Source: Strix aluco (taxonomy: Eukaryota > Chordata > Aves > Strigiformes > Strigidae). Taken from it: a stretch of DNA of 64,000 bases. The stretch is taken from contig NC_133940.1 of assembly GCF_031877795.1 (NCBI RefSeq), forward strand, positions 4,651,985 through 4,715,984, given 5' to 3'. The notes beneath the pieces were generated by a model. It did not search any database and had not been told where the DNA came from. It worked only from the letters and a program-made list of their open reading frames with translations. The position numbers were made by a program, and so were the translations under genes. Numbering within the stretch: position 1 is the first letter of the stretch; each line of letters starts with the position of its first letter. Of the stretch, positions 1-9,251 are shown piece after piece.

Positions 1-599
1 TAGGGACAACATTAGAAGCCACAGGGTGAAGCCCAACAGAAGGTGACAGCAGAGACGACCCGGGGGAGGGCCGCGGAATCAACAAACGACACAGAGGGAG
101 GCTACAGGGCGCGCAGGGACCGACTCCGCCGGCTGTTCTACAGAAAGCGCAGCCAGGCCACCGCTGCTGGTCCCCTGACAACCACCTGCACGGCTGCGGC
201 CTTTCTGTCCGCCACGAGAGCCAAACGCGCGGCCTCGCGCTGGACGCGGCGTCTCTCGTTTTCAGGAGGGGAAAACGAAAATCCAGCTCCTTGTAACGCG
301 GTGGGGTTTTTAGAGAGAGCAGCTCCAGCAGCCTGCCGTTCCCAGGTGCACAGACACAGGCGCCCCGGGCGAGCTCCTCCCCGCCGAGCGCAGGCAGGTC
401 TCGGAGGAGCAGCCCGGCTCTGCCCCCCGCCGGCCCTTCTGCCGCGGGGCTGCGCTTTCTCGAGCGCGACGGCTTCCACCGCGCACAGCTCGCAGCTCGC
501 TACGGCACAAGAGAAAGGAGCAGATGAACACACACGTTTGCCCGCCGATTATTACTCGCTTCCGCTACAGAGCTCGCCCGGGAGATGAAGAAGGGCACG

Positions 600-2700
600 G
601 AGGCCGCGCGGCCGGAGGCTGGCGGGGGGCTCCGGGCCCGGGCGCCCCGCGGCAGCTCGGCCGGGCCCGTCCGTGCCGCCGGCGGCGGCGCTCAGAGGCC
701 CTGCCCGGCGGGGCTGAGCATCTCCTGCAGCACCAGGTGCAGCAGGTGGTTCTGCTCGGCGCTCAGCAGCGGCCAGAGCTCGGCCTGCAGCGCCTTCAGC
801 GCCTCCGCGTCCTTCTCCTGGCACGCCAGCACGGCCGACTGCAGCAGCAGGAAGAGCTCGGCCGGCAGGTAGCTCGCCGCCGGCGGCAGCCCGCCGCCCG
901 CCCCGCCGCCGCCCCCGGGCCCCGGCCCCGCGCCGCCCTCCGCCGCCTCCCAGCAGTACTGCTCCAGCGTCCGGGCGTGCTCGGGCAGCAGCTTGGCGGG
1001 CGGCGGCTGCAGCAGCAGCAGCAGCAGCACCCGCGACACCTCGCAGCGCGCCAGCACGTCCAGGAAGGCGCCGCCGGGCGCGGCCCCGCCGCCGCCGCCG
1101 CCGCCCAGCCCGGCCCCGGCCAGCGCCTGCGCCCGCGTCAGCGCCGCCAGCGCGCCGGCGTAGTCGCGGCCCAGCAGCAGGCAGGAGGCGCGCTCGGCCA
1201 GGCAGCGCAGCGCCTCCAGGGGCAGCCGCGCCGCCGCCAGCAGCTCGGCCGCCCGCTGCAGGGCCGCGGCGGCGCGGGCGGGCCGGCCCGTGTCGCGCAG
1301 CGCCGCCGCCAGCTCCAGGCACAGCCCGGCCGCCAGCGCCGGCTGCCCCCGCTCCAGGTGCAGGCGGGCGGCGAAGGCGCCGCAGCTCTGCGCCGCCGCC
1401 ACGTGCTCGCCGAAGCCGCCGCGCAGCCCCAGGCGCTGCCGCAGGTCCCGCTCCTGGCGCAGGAAGAGCCGCGCCGCCTCGGCCAGGGCGGCCGCCTCGG
1501 CGGGCCCGTGGAACAGGCTCTGGGCGCAGCGCGCCACGGCCAGCTGGCACCAGGCCGCGTAGGGCAGGCTCTCCTGGGCGCGCAGCTCCCGCGCCAGCGC
1601 CGCGAACTGCTCCGCCGCCTCCGCCACGTTCGGCTTCCGCAGGAACCGCCGCCGCAGCTTGGCCGACACCAGCCGGTACCGCGACAGGAAGTCCCCGTCC
1701 CCGCCGAGGCCCGGCCCGGAGCCGCCCGCCCCGCCGGGCCCGGAGCCGCCCGCCGCCGCCAGCATCGCGCGCGCCCGCCGGAACTGACGCGCCCGCCGCG
1801 CCGCCGCGCGCCGCCTCGCTGCCGCCGGCCAATGGGCGCCCGCGCCGGGGTCACGCGGGCGGCGGGGCGGGGACGCGGCTGCTGCGGGCGAGGCGGCCGA
1901 TGGGCGCGCGGCCCGCCGGGGCGGGGGCGTGGCTGCGCGGGGCGGGGGCGTGGCTGCGCGGGGAGGGCCCCGCCCCCGGGCCCCGCCGGGGCTGGGCGGC
2001 TCCGCCCTCCCGGCCCCGCGCTCACGGCCCCGCGTTCCCGGCCCCGCGCCCCCGGCCTCGCCCCGGGCCCGCCACGGCCCCGGCCCGGCAGGCGCAGGGC
2101 GGCGCAGCGAGGGCGCTGCGGGGCAGCCGGCGGCAGCCGCGTCCGGGCCCGCAGCGTTGACTCAAACGGCGGCGGGCGGCCAAAGGACGGGGCGGGGCGG
2201 GAGTCCCGGGGGAGCCCGAGCGGTGACGGGTGAACGCTCGCACCGGAGAGCGCCCGGCGGTCCGGACTAGCCCGAGCGCCCAGAGCTGACCTCGGGAACC
2301 GCCGGCGCTGCACATACCGGCACCGGAGGGGCAAGCGGCTGCCAGAGGCCACGGGCCGGGCAGGGCCGCGCTCCGCCCGCGAGAGGCCGCGCTCACGCCG
2401 TGCCGGGCCGGAGCCGCACTCAGCGGCGGTGCCGCGGCCGGGGAGCCCCGGGGGCTCCTCTGCAGCCAGCCTGCCCCCCGCTCTCTGCCCGCTCCCCGGG
2501 GTCCCCGCGCCAGGCTGGGCCGGCCGGCACTCGGCTTTCTGCTCGGCCCCGCCGGGCTCGGGGCACCGCGGGGTTGCCGGGGGCCGGGCACTTCCCGACG
2601 CGTGTCCCATGGACGCGCTGGGGAAAGTCCCCAAGACGGGGCGGGCGTCGAGGGCTGGAAGTGAGCGAGGGCTGGAAGCCCGGTGCTTCGCGTTGATGCC
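600..2700. promoter_or_regulatory. CpG island over left F8A
   Basis: The sequence is extremely rich in G, C and CpG from about 600 to 2700 and covers the whole F8A coding region and its upstream flank. Upstream of the minus-strand start are an inverted CCAAT box (1829-1833, about 64 bp from the ATG) and a perfect 21-bp tandem duplication at 1920-1940 and 1941-1961. Each 21-bp unit holds a GC-box/KLF-like GGGCGTGGC. No TATA box is evident, which fits a housekeeping promoter. The mirror copy lies at about 21402-23502. Confidence 0.75.
692..1765 (-). CDS. F8A1: F8A/HAP40 (40-kDa huntingtin-associated protein), left copy
   Basis: This is a single-exon gene of 357 codons on the minus strand. The protein matches the HAP40 family throughout: an N-terminal [10 protein letters not shown] block, then [25 protein letters not shown], a leucine run followed by [11 protein letters not shown], and the C-terminal [16 protein letters not shown]40 is a helical-repeat protein that binds and stabilises huntingtin, with reported links to endosome traffic. 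The human protein is 371 aa; this one has a shorter variable middle with a glycine run coded by GGC repeats. The family is intronless, as here. The ATG at 1765-1763 gives the family's usual short Ala/Gly-rich leader. The product is identical to the right-arm copy. Which of the duplicated mammalian names (F8A1, F8A2, F8A3) applies cannot be decided. Confidence 0.95.
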   Translation of the reverse strand: MLAAAGGSGPGGAGGSGPGLGGDGDFLSRYRLVSAKLRRRFLRKPNVAEAAEQFAALARELRAQESLPYAAWCQLAVARCAQSLFHGPAEAAALAEAARLFLRQERDLRQRLGLRGGFGEHVAAAQSCGAFAARLHLERGQPALAAGLCLELAAALRDTGRPARAAAALQRAAELLAAARLPLEALRCLAERASCLLLGRDYAGALAALTRAQALAGAGLGGGGGGGAAPGGAFLDVLARCEVSRVLLLLLLQPPPAKLLPEHARTLEQYCWEAAEGGAGPGPGGGGGAGGGLPPAASYLPAELFLLLQSAVLACQEKDAEALKALQAELWPLLSAEQNHLLHLVLQEMLSPAGQGL

Positions 2701-3258
2701 CGGAGTTCCACTCCTCCAATAAAACCACCCGGGCAGGACTGTGAGAAGGAGCCCTCTGCCCTCTGCTCTCAGCTCACCAAAGGTACCGCAGAGCTGCCGG
2801 GGGGAGCTGGAGTTTGATCCGTGATGTAGCTCGGCCCTCCGCGACTCTTGGGAATGAGTAGAACAGTCCCAAGCAGGGGACGGTGCTGCAGCATAACGAA
2901 GCTCACGGAACAGCAGCTCCCAACAGCTGCGCAGAGCACGAGCCGTCAGCATCTCCCGGTGCCGCGAGACGGGCTGCGAGCTGCGGGTCAGCGGGTGCTT
3001 CCTGCGCTGAGGCCAAGCAGGGGCAGGAATCGTCTGTCCTCAGGACTAAAGACCTTCTCCGTGTGGCCAGTCCCAGCAGTGCCCTGCCCTCTGCCAACCT
3101 CTACCCTGGGCTGGGCAGCACGGCCGGGCTGGGGCCATCCCAGCGGTACGAGCCGCTCTAATAGAATACATCCCTCCCTGCGAGCCGGGCCTCGCCTCTT
3201 GCCTTTATGCACTGTGGCTCCCACCCAGGGTGGCAGGAACCAGGAGCTCACTTTCAGG

Positions 3259-5045
3259 CTTCTCCTACCACCCAGGGGCTGCATCTGGTTCCCTGCCAGC
3301 CTCCTGCTTCATCCTGCCTGCCAGCCCCCCCACCTGCACTTGCAGTCCAATCTCCTCTCACCCACACCATCGTCCCTTGCATTTCCCCCAAAAGGGAGAC
3401 CTGCCCTGGTATTTTGTGTCCTGCACAGCCCTCCAATGCCTTCAGGTCAGGAGGATTTCTAGCCTCTGTGCTATTTTACAGGAAGGGAGATGCCGAGGGA
3501 CTTCACTTTATGAGGGGGGAAACTTGACTTTCCAGAAGCTTTACAGGGTACACATGCCTTGGTGTTGTGATGCTGAGGCTTCCAAACCACGTATCATTTC
3601 TGCTTTGACTCTTGCTAACGCTAATCAGAAAATAAGAGCAGTTTTGTGGCCTTTATTTGCATCTTTCCACAGGAAGAGCTTGGCTTTCAGTGTTTCCCCC
3701 CACTCCCATTAGAGAGAAAAATATCCCTCTCCTGCTTTTAATGTTTTCATAGCAGAGATGAAAGAGCAGAGAGAGTCTTGCCCTCTGATTTTTAAGGTGT
3801 TCCTTCAACAGAGCTACAGTGGGGTTTGGGGTTGCTCAGACCTTAACTGGAAAGATCAGAGGATTCAGTCTCTAACAAAACATTTTATTCTCCCAAGTAT
3901 TATTCAACTGTTTGAGCTAAGCAGTTAGTAGAACAGTTCACAGTCTGAAGGAAAATCCTTCCTCCTCTTCATTGCCCAGGCTGTGTTTGCCTGATGTGTG
4001 AGTGGCTTGGCCTGTGTCCCCTAGTCTGCAGTCCTAAAATAAGCAAACAAATGGGCATATGAAATGGGAAAAATACAGACAGGGAAATGTTCTCTTCTGC
4101 TGGAAGAGAACGGACACCAAAGAATAAGAAAGGCAGAAAATGTTGCTAGGCACTTCTGTGGTGCATTCCCTTTGGCTGTTGGCCCCCTTGCTGGATGTTT
4201 TCGGCTCAGTCCAAGTGCCAAACAAGTGCTGTGCAATGGCCAGGCAAGGCTGCTGGTCCTGGGTGAACATGCCAGTGAAATGAGAAAAGCAAAATTACTA
4301 AAAGAAGCCCAGAGCTGCCTGAATACACAGAAAAGTGAGGCTGACCTGGAGTTACAAAGACTGCAGTAACAAGAAGAGAGAAAAAACTCTCATTGTCCTG
4401 ATTCGGGGTTACAGGTTTGCAGTGTTTCCTGGCATACCTGTCCTCCAAGCCATGCAGTGCACATTTCTGGGCTCCATCATGGAGAAAAATATTCACCCAC
4501 TCCCCAAGTAATGCTCTGATGGGTGTCTCCCTCTTCTTTTCCCAATGCTTCTGCACTCATCATCTCCCTTTCCCTTTCCCTGCTTTCCCTAGTGTGGACA
4601 CAATGTGGCACTTAGCAAACATTCACAGCAGATTCCTCTTCCCATTTCTCCCATTGCTCCTCTTCCTCCCAATGAAGGAGCCTGTCTCAGTCCTGCGCTC
4701 TGTACTGCCCTTCCCCAGGCTGGGTGGAGAGCCTAGGCCAAGCTGTTTTTCCTTTGACACTTCCAGCCTTCATTCTTCCTGGGAAAGACATCCTTCAGCT
4801 GTGTCAGCAGAGCTGGTGCAGGAAAACGTGAGGTCCCAGTTATCCTTTCCTCTTCATTTACCCTGCCAAGGAAGCTCTAGCCCTGGTGATGTCAATGGAA
4901 GAAACATGAAGTGGTTGCAGTTTCTTTCTTCATCTTCTCCATCTTGTCTGGTAAATACCAGCAGCCACAGCAAATCCTTGATGAGAACCTTGGGAACCTT
5001 GGCCCCACTGGAAAGCCTATATCTCTGTCACAGACCTGCTGTGGC
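3259..5045. other. Spacer sequence without recognisable gene
   Basis: This is the first part of the palindrome spacer. Open frames here are short or are shadows, including one of 277 codons at 4417-5250 that runs antisense into the receptor pseudogene. No splice-linked exons, RNA genes or clear repeats were recognised. Confidence 0.6.
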
Positions 5046-5989
5046 TCAGGCCCCCCGGTTCCTTAGGAGAGCTCTCTTCAGCCTGCCCCGGATGGTGCAG
5101 AGCACAGCCCTCCAGAAGCTGCTGGACAAGAAGATGACTGGGTCAAGGCAGCTGTTGGGGGTTGAGATGCAGAGCACAAGGGTGTTAGTGAGGTGGAGAC
5201 CCTGCTTCCAGGACAGACTAGAAATGGCCCCCGCTTGCGCAAGGATGTAAGGAATGCCAGCAACGTGATAGGGGATGAAGCATGCAATGAAGATGATCTA
5301 TGATCTATGATCTATCTAGGTGATCTGTCTAGAAGACTATGAAAGTCTTTGCGATGGTGCTTGTGCTGGTCCTCTTGTTCAGCTGCTGAGCTTTCACTGA
5401 GGAGACTCTGTGGAGCTTGGCAAATAGCTTGCTGTAGAGGTAGAGGAAGAGCAGCAGCAGAAAGCAGCATGAAGAAAGTGGCTACTGAGACCATGTTAAA
5501 AGCTGCTGCTGTGGTGCTTTTGCTCCTGAAGTGGAAGCATTTATGGCCACAGGGCCCTTTTCTTCATCTATCAAAAAAGTAAGGCAGCATGAACACTGTA
5601 TGCACCAACCAAATCACCCCAGAGGCCATGGTGCTAAAGGACACAGTGTGAACCCTCAGTTCCTGCAGGGGCTGGATGATCTTCAGGTAGCAGTCGAGGT
5701 GGATCAGGCTGAGAAATGTGATGCTGACATGCATCACACTGGGGTGATGGTAGAAGAAGGCCCCGCTGATGTTGCAGAAGACCAGAGGCTCCCTCTTGCT
5801 TTGCAAGGCAATGCAGAAGGGCAGGCAGAGGGAGAGCACAAGGTCAGAGTGTGCCAGGTTCCTCATGGACACGGTAATGGAGGTCCTGTGCTGTGTGACA
5901 CATGAGAACAGCCAGAGTGCCACGGCATTGCTGAGCAGCCCGGCGATGAAGATAAGGCAGCACATCACGGGGATTGTCACAGAGAGGAG
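5046..5989 (-). pseudogene. Rhodopsin-family (P2Y-like) GPCR pseudogene
   Basis: Read on the minus strand, three blocks in different frames rebuild a class A receptor of about 310 residues. Block one (5980-5564) has TM1 (LSNAVALWLF), TM2 (NLAHSDLVLSLCLPF), and TM3 ending in LDCYLKI, where the usual DRY is DCY; it ends in a stop after TM4. Block two (about 5510-5340) has the end of TM5 and a basic third loop (KLFAKLHRVSSVKAQQLNKR) and ends in TAG. Block three (about 5300-5046) has TM6 with CFIPYH and TM7 with NSCLDPVIF, then a short tail. A small GATCTAT-type repeat (about 5286-5318) sits at the second break. The TM6 and TM7 style suggests the P2Y/lipid receptor group; I cannot name the parent. 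It is clearly not translatable as one protein. Confidence 0.85.
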
Positions 5990-6295
5990 CTAGTCTTGGA
6001 TCTGACAGAAGGAATTGCTGAGTCTGTGTTCTGAGAGCTGGCTGGCAGGGAAGGGTGTGCTCGGGAAGCCCATCGTTAGGGCTCTGGATCTGGAAAGAAA
6101 AATGCAGATGGTGTTGGAGTGGACATCTGCATGAGCTGGCTCCATACAGGCATTGTCACTTGCAGGTATTGAAGACCCCTGTGTGGGTGAACCCCTCTGT
6201 GGTTCCCTGGTGCCCCAGGTCACTGCAAACACAACTTTTCAGTCCTCAGACTGTTATGTGAAGGCCACCAGCTTGCACAGCACATGGAAAACAGG

Positions 6296-6301
6296 ACTGG
6301 G
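6296..6301 (+). repeat. Target-site duplication, 5' side (ACTGGG)
   Basis: The six bases just before the 5' LTR are ACTGGG, and the same six follow the 3' LTR at 16574-16579. A 6-bp duplication is typical of class II (beta- and alpha-like) retroviral integration. It shows that the two outer LTRs came in as one provirus. Confidence 0.93.
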
Positions 6302-6675
6302 TGTGGGAGAGAGGCGAGTTGACACCAGCCTGTCAGCTCTGCACAGCCCCTGACAGGCAGCAAGGCTTTGATGAGAAACAGACCTTGGGAGTAAGATAAG
6401 AAACTGCCAAGTTGTGCCGAGGTGGCGGGGAAAAACAACGGGCAGCTGCAACACTGAGCTGTGGGAAAGTGCTGAGCTGTGAGAAGTTACTGCTGCGTGA
6501 ACAAGCAGTTGGTTGGTCTGCGCAGCGCGTGTTAGAGTGGTCTTGTGCTGGTAGGAGAGAAGGTGGATAGATGTCTGATTGCTGATTTGCTGATTATGAA
6601 GTAAGAGCTTTAACCATAGTGTAATAACACAGGGTCTTTCGTACTTCATGGAGAGTCCGTGCCTCAGGTGCCACA
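6302..6675 (+). mobile_element. 5' LTR of outer endogenous retrovirus
   Basis: This 374-bp LTR begins TGTGGGAG and ends GCCACA, so it has the TG...CA ends. It pairs with 16194-16573 over its whole length, with many substitutions and several small indels, roughly one difference per ten positions by eye. That suggests an old insertion. One indel (around 6440-6465) is an extra block absent from the 3' copy. The 5' copy lacks the AATAAA found in the 3' copy. Confidence 0.93.
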
Positions 6676-6677
6676 GA

Positions 6678-6695
6678 TGTTGCCCCATGTGAGGC
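6678..6695 (+). other. Primer-binding site, outer element (tRNA-Lys-like)
   Basis: Two bases after the 5' LTR, an 18-base stretch matches the tRNA-Lys1,2 primer site used by many betaretroviruses at about 13 positions. Several mismatches look like CpG decay. The location is right for a primer site; the assignment of tRNA is an inference. Confidence 0.6.
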
Positions 6696-6819
6696 GGCGA
6701 TAAGTGTGACCAGCTTGGATCACTTCGGTGGGAAACCCCTCAGAACTTAAGAGCTGCTGTGAGGAAGCAGGAGCTGGCATCAATCACCGCTGCAGGGTGA
6801 GCAAGGTGAGCTGGGGGGA

Positions 6820-8348
6820 GTGATGGGGAGTTTAATATCCTCGGAAGAAAAGTCAGTGCTTGCACTGATGGAAAGACTGTTAGCTAAACATAAGGTGCAT
6901 ATTAACCCGCATGTCTTGAAGAGAATTTTAAAGTGGGTAGCAGTGGAAGTACTGGGAGTTGACGCGGTTACTGCATTCACTGTTCTGACATGGGAGGAAG
7001 CAGGAGGAAGACTGTGGGAGTGTGCAACACGAGGGTATCAGGTTGCGGCAGAACTTTTGCCGACATGGAGAACTCTTTTTGAGATAATAAAAAGACAAGA
7101 TAAGGAATGCGGTCAGTCTGTTAAGACAGAGGGTGAGGACACGTGTTCTGAACCCCTGCGGCAAGGTTTATGTGCTGGGTCTTTTGACTGCGATAATCCT
7201 TTAGACCCTGGCACTGTAAATCCTAAAAGAGACCCTGGCCTGTGTCCTCCCTTAGCGGGGGATGATCCGTGGGGAAAAGTGAGGCAAGAAGCCTTGGCGC
7301 AAGGGGATATGGACATGGCGAGAAAGATTGTTGCTCCTCTAATTTATGAGGCAGGACGTCAGCCACGTTGGGAAGGACTGCAATTTTCTGTTTTAAAGAA
7401 CTCAGAAAAGCAGTGATTAATTTTGGGATTACATCTCCTTATACTACTAACATGCTGGGCTTGGTAATGACGAGCTACGCCCTGACTCCTCGAGATTGTA
7501 AAGCCTTAATGCAATTAATATTGACAGAAACCCAGTATACTTTGTGGGAGTCAGCGTGGCATAGGCTTGTAGAACAAAACCAGCTACAATACCTAACCTT
7601 GCCGCCTGGTGACCCTGTGGCAGTTCTTTCCTTTGATGCCTTGGTGGGTAAAGGGGAGTGGTGTGATCCCGCCTGACAAGCACGGGAGATGCCGCGGCGT
7701 GCGTTGGATGATATCAGAGATCTGGCATATCGAGCACTTTTACAGGTTCCCGAAGTCGGCAAACCTATGAAATCATTTACCAACATTAAGCAAGGTGCAA
7801 AGGAGCCATATGTGCAGTTTATTGATCGATTGAGAGAAAGTTTGGACAAACAGATCCCTAATGAGGAGGCTCATCAAATTTTGTTATTGGAACCAGCAGT
7901 TTCTAACGCCAATGCTGACTGTCAGAAAGTGTTGTTACCATTGGACAATCCGAATCTTACTCAAATGATAGAAACATGTAACAGAATTGGCACTGTTGAT
8001 CATAAATATGAAGCAATGGCAGCTGCCTTTGCTACCCTAAACATGAGACAACAGGTCTGGTTTGGGTGTGGACAAACAGGCCATCGCAAAAAACAATGTC
8101 CAAATCAGCAAAAGCAGATCAAAGCTCCTAACGTCTGCCCGCGGTGTAAGAAGGGGAGACATTTTGCGAATCAATGTCGGTCCAAATTTGATGAAGAGGG
8201 GAGGCTGATTTCGGGAAACCAATCAAAGAGTGCGGGCCAGAATCGCACCAAGACACAAATCAGTCCAGCAAACCCCCAAAGGCATTGGAATTATGTGCAG
8301 CCACCTGAGGCAGTGCCGGCGTGGACCTGGCAGCCTCCGAGTCAGTAA
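6820..8348 (+). pseudogene. gag: gag of outer retrovirus, frameshifted
   Basis: This is the structural polyprotein of the outer element. It opens with MGSLIS (myristoylation-type start) and a matrix-like domain to about 7400. A frameshift between about 7368 and 7416 moves reading to the next frame, which holds the capsid. An in-frame TGA at 7674-7676 interrupts it, and the same frame then runs to 8348. The nucleocapsid has two zinc knuckles: the first has lost its first cysteine (WFGCGQTGH), while the second (CPRCKKGRHFANQC) is complete. It ends with PAWTWQPPSQ, the counterpart of the end of the second gag. With two lesions it is not functional. Confidence 0.9.
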
Positions 8349-8683
8349 CATCATTAGATACCAGGGTATCCTTGATACCAGCAGGAGTATATGGGCCGCT
8401 GGGAAACGGAAAAAGTGCATTATTACTGGGAAGATCATCTACAACCTTACAGGGGTTGTTCATTTTACCAGGGGTCATAGATGCCAACTATGAAGGGGAA
8501 ATCAGAATTATGGCCTGGACCCCTGTACCCCCATGTTCAGTAACAAAAGGGTCAAAAATTGCTCAGCTTGTTTATTTTACTACAGCTCCCCCGAATAGTC
8601 TGCCGAGAAGCCGGGGTGACTCAGGATTTGGATCAGCAGGTACTCCTCAAATATTTTGGGCTCAGACAGTGACACAAGGTTGA
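8321..8683 (+). pseudogene. pro: dUTPase domain of outer pro
   Basis: This frame overlaps the end of gag by a -1 shift, the usual arrangement for gag-pro in betaretrovirus-like elements. The dUTPase motifs are readable in order: LLLGRSS (motif 2), GVIDANYEG (motif 3), KGSKIAQLV (motif 4) and a glycine-rich RGDSGFGSAG (motif 5). A stop at 8681-8683 ends the frame just before the expected protease, and an LTR interrupts the sequence 12 bases later. The domain would hydrolyse dUTP during reverse transcription; here it is a remnant. Confidence 0.85.
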
Positions 8684-8695
8684 CCTCTGGTAAAA

Positions 8696-9077
8696 TGTGC
8701 CCTCACTTGTGGGGATTCTGAAGGATTTCCTGCGAGGAAATGGACATGTGAGCAATCCTGCATATGAGCAAGACTGGTAAAGCCTCAGCTTCGGCGAGGA
8801 CATAACCCGGAAAGAATGAGGAAGATCGCAGGAAGTTAAACAACTTCAGGGTGTGGGTTTGGGCGGAGAAGGAACTTTGTACAATGTCGATGTGGCAGGT
8901 TTTATCCAATCAAGAGAGAGCTTAAGGCGCATGTGCAAAGCTAACTGTCCAATCAGAAAGAATTGTGCCATGTGATCATATCATGTGATTTTACCAACAT
9001 TATAAAAGGCTCGCTTCACTGCAATAAATTGGCATTGTCTGATCACATTGATCGTGTGCGTGTCCATATCTCCTGCA
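8696..9077 (+). mobile_element. LTR of second (inner) retrovirus
   Basis: This 382-bp block starts TGTGCC and ends CTGCA, so it has TG...CA ends. It contains two CCAAT boxes (8906-8910, 8949-8953), a TATA box (TATAAAAG, 9001-9008) and a poly(A) signal (9023-9028) in promoter order. A tRNA primer site follows two bases later, so it is a 5' LTR. It does not resemble the outer LTRs. No matching 3' copy was found downstream in the provirus. The six bases before it are GTAAAA. Confidence 0.85.
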
Positions 9078-9079
9078 GG

Positions 9080-9097
9080 TGGATTCCGAACAGGGAC
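9080..9097 (+). other. Primer-binding site, inner element (tRNA-Lys3-like)
   Basis: The stretch starting TGG and containing CCGAACAGGGAC lies 2 bases after the inner LTR. It matches the tRNA-Lys3 primer site at about 15 of 18 positions. It differs from the outer element's primer site, which supports two separate elements. Confidence 0.75.
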
Positions 9098-9251
9098 CCT
9101 CAGATTGGCACAAGTCTTATGAGGACTCGGTGATGTGCGATCTCGGGTGGAAAGCCGGTCAAGACTGATCCAGACGCTGCCCCGGCATCTGAAGGTGAGA
9201 AAGAGCGCGCTCTAACTTTAAGGATCCGCGAGAGGCAGCGGCCAGGGAGGA

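Larger units (their letters stand above)
1..3258 (+). repeat. Left arm of large inverted repeat (F8A palindrome)
   Basis: This stretch is the reverse complement of 20844-24101, with position i pairing with 24102 minus i. All long reading frames translate identically in both arms, and stretches I compared base by base showed no mismatch. Similarity stops sharply after 3258: bases 3259 and 3260 no longer pair with 20843 and 20842. The arm reaches base 1 of the window, so its outer end is not seen and the true arm may be longer. It carries one F8A gene and its CpG island. Near-identity of arms is usual where gene conversion keeps them alike, or where the duplication is very young. Confidence 0.97.

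Noticed and set aside
524-2233. Open frame of 569 codons antisense to F8A (mirror 21869-23578)
   Set aside because: It is a shadow of the GC-rich F8A coding strand, with low-complexity Arg/Gln/Gly translation.
4417-5250. Open frame of 277 codons on the plus strand
   Set aside because: Its 3' part lies antisense to the receptor pseudogene, and the rest is Ser/Leu/Pro-rich with no recognisable domain or splice structure.
8265-8290. Frameshift slip site between outer gag and pro
   Set aside because: The gag and pro frames are offset by -1 as expected, but no heptamer in the right phase was found, so I do not mark a site.
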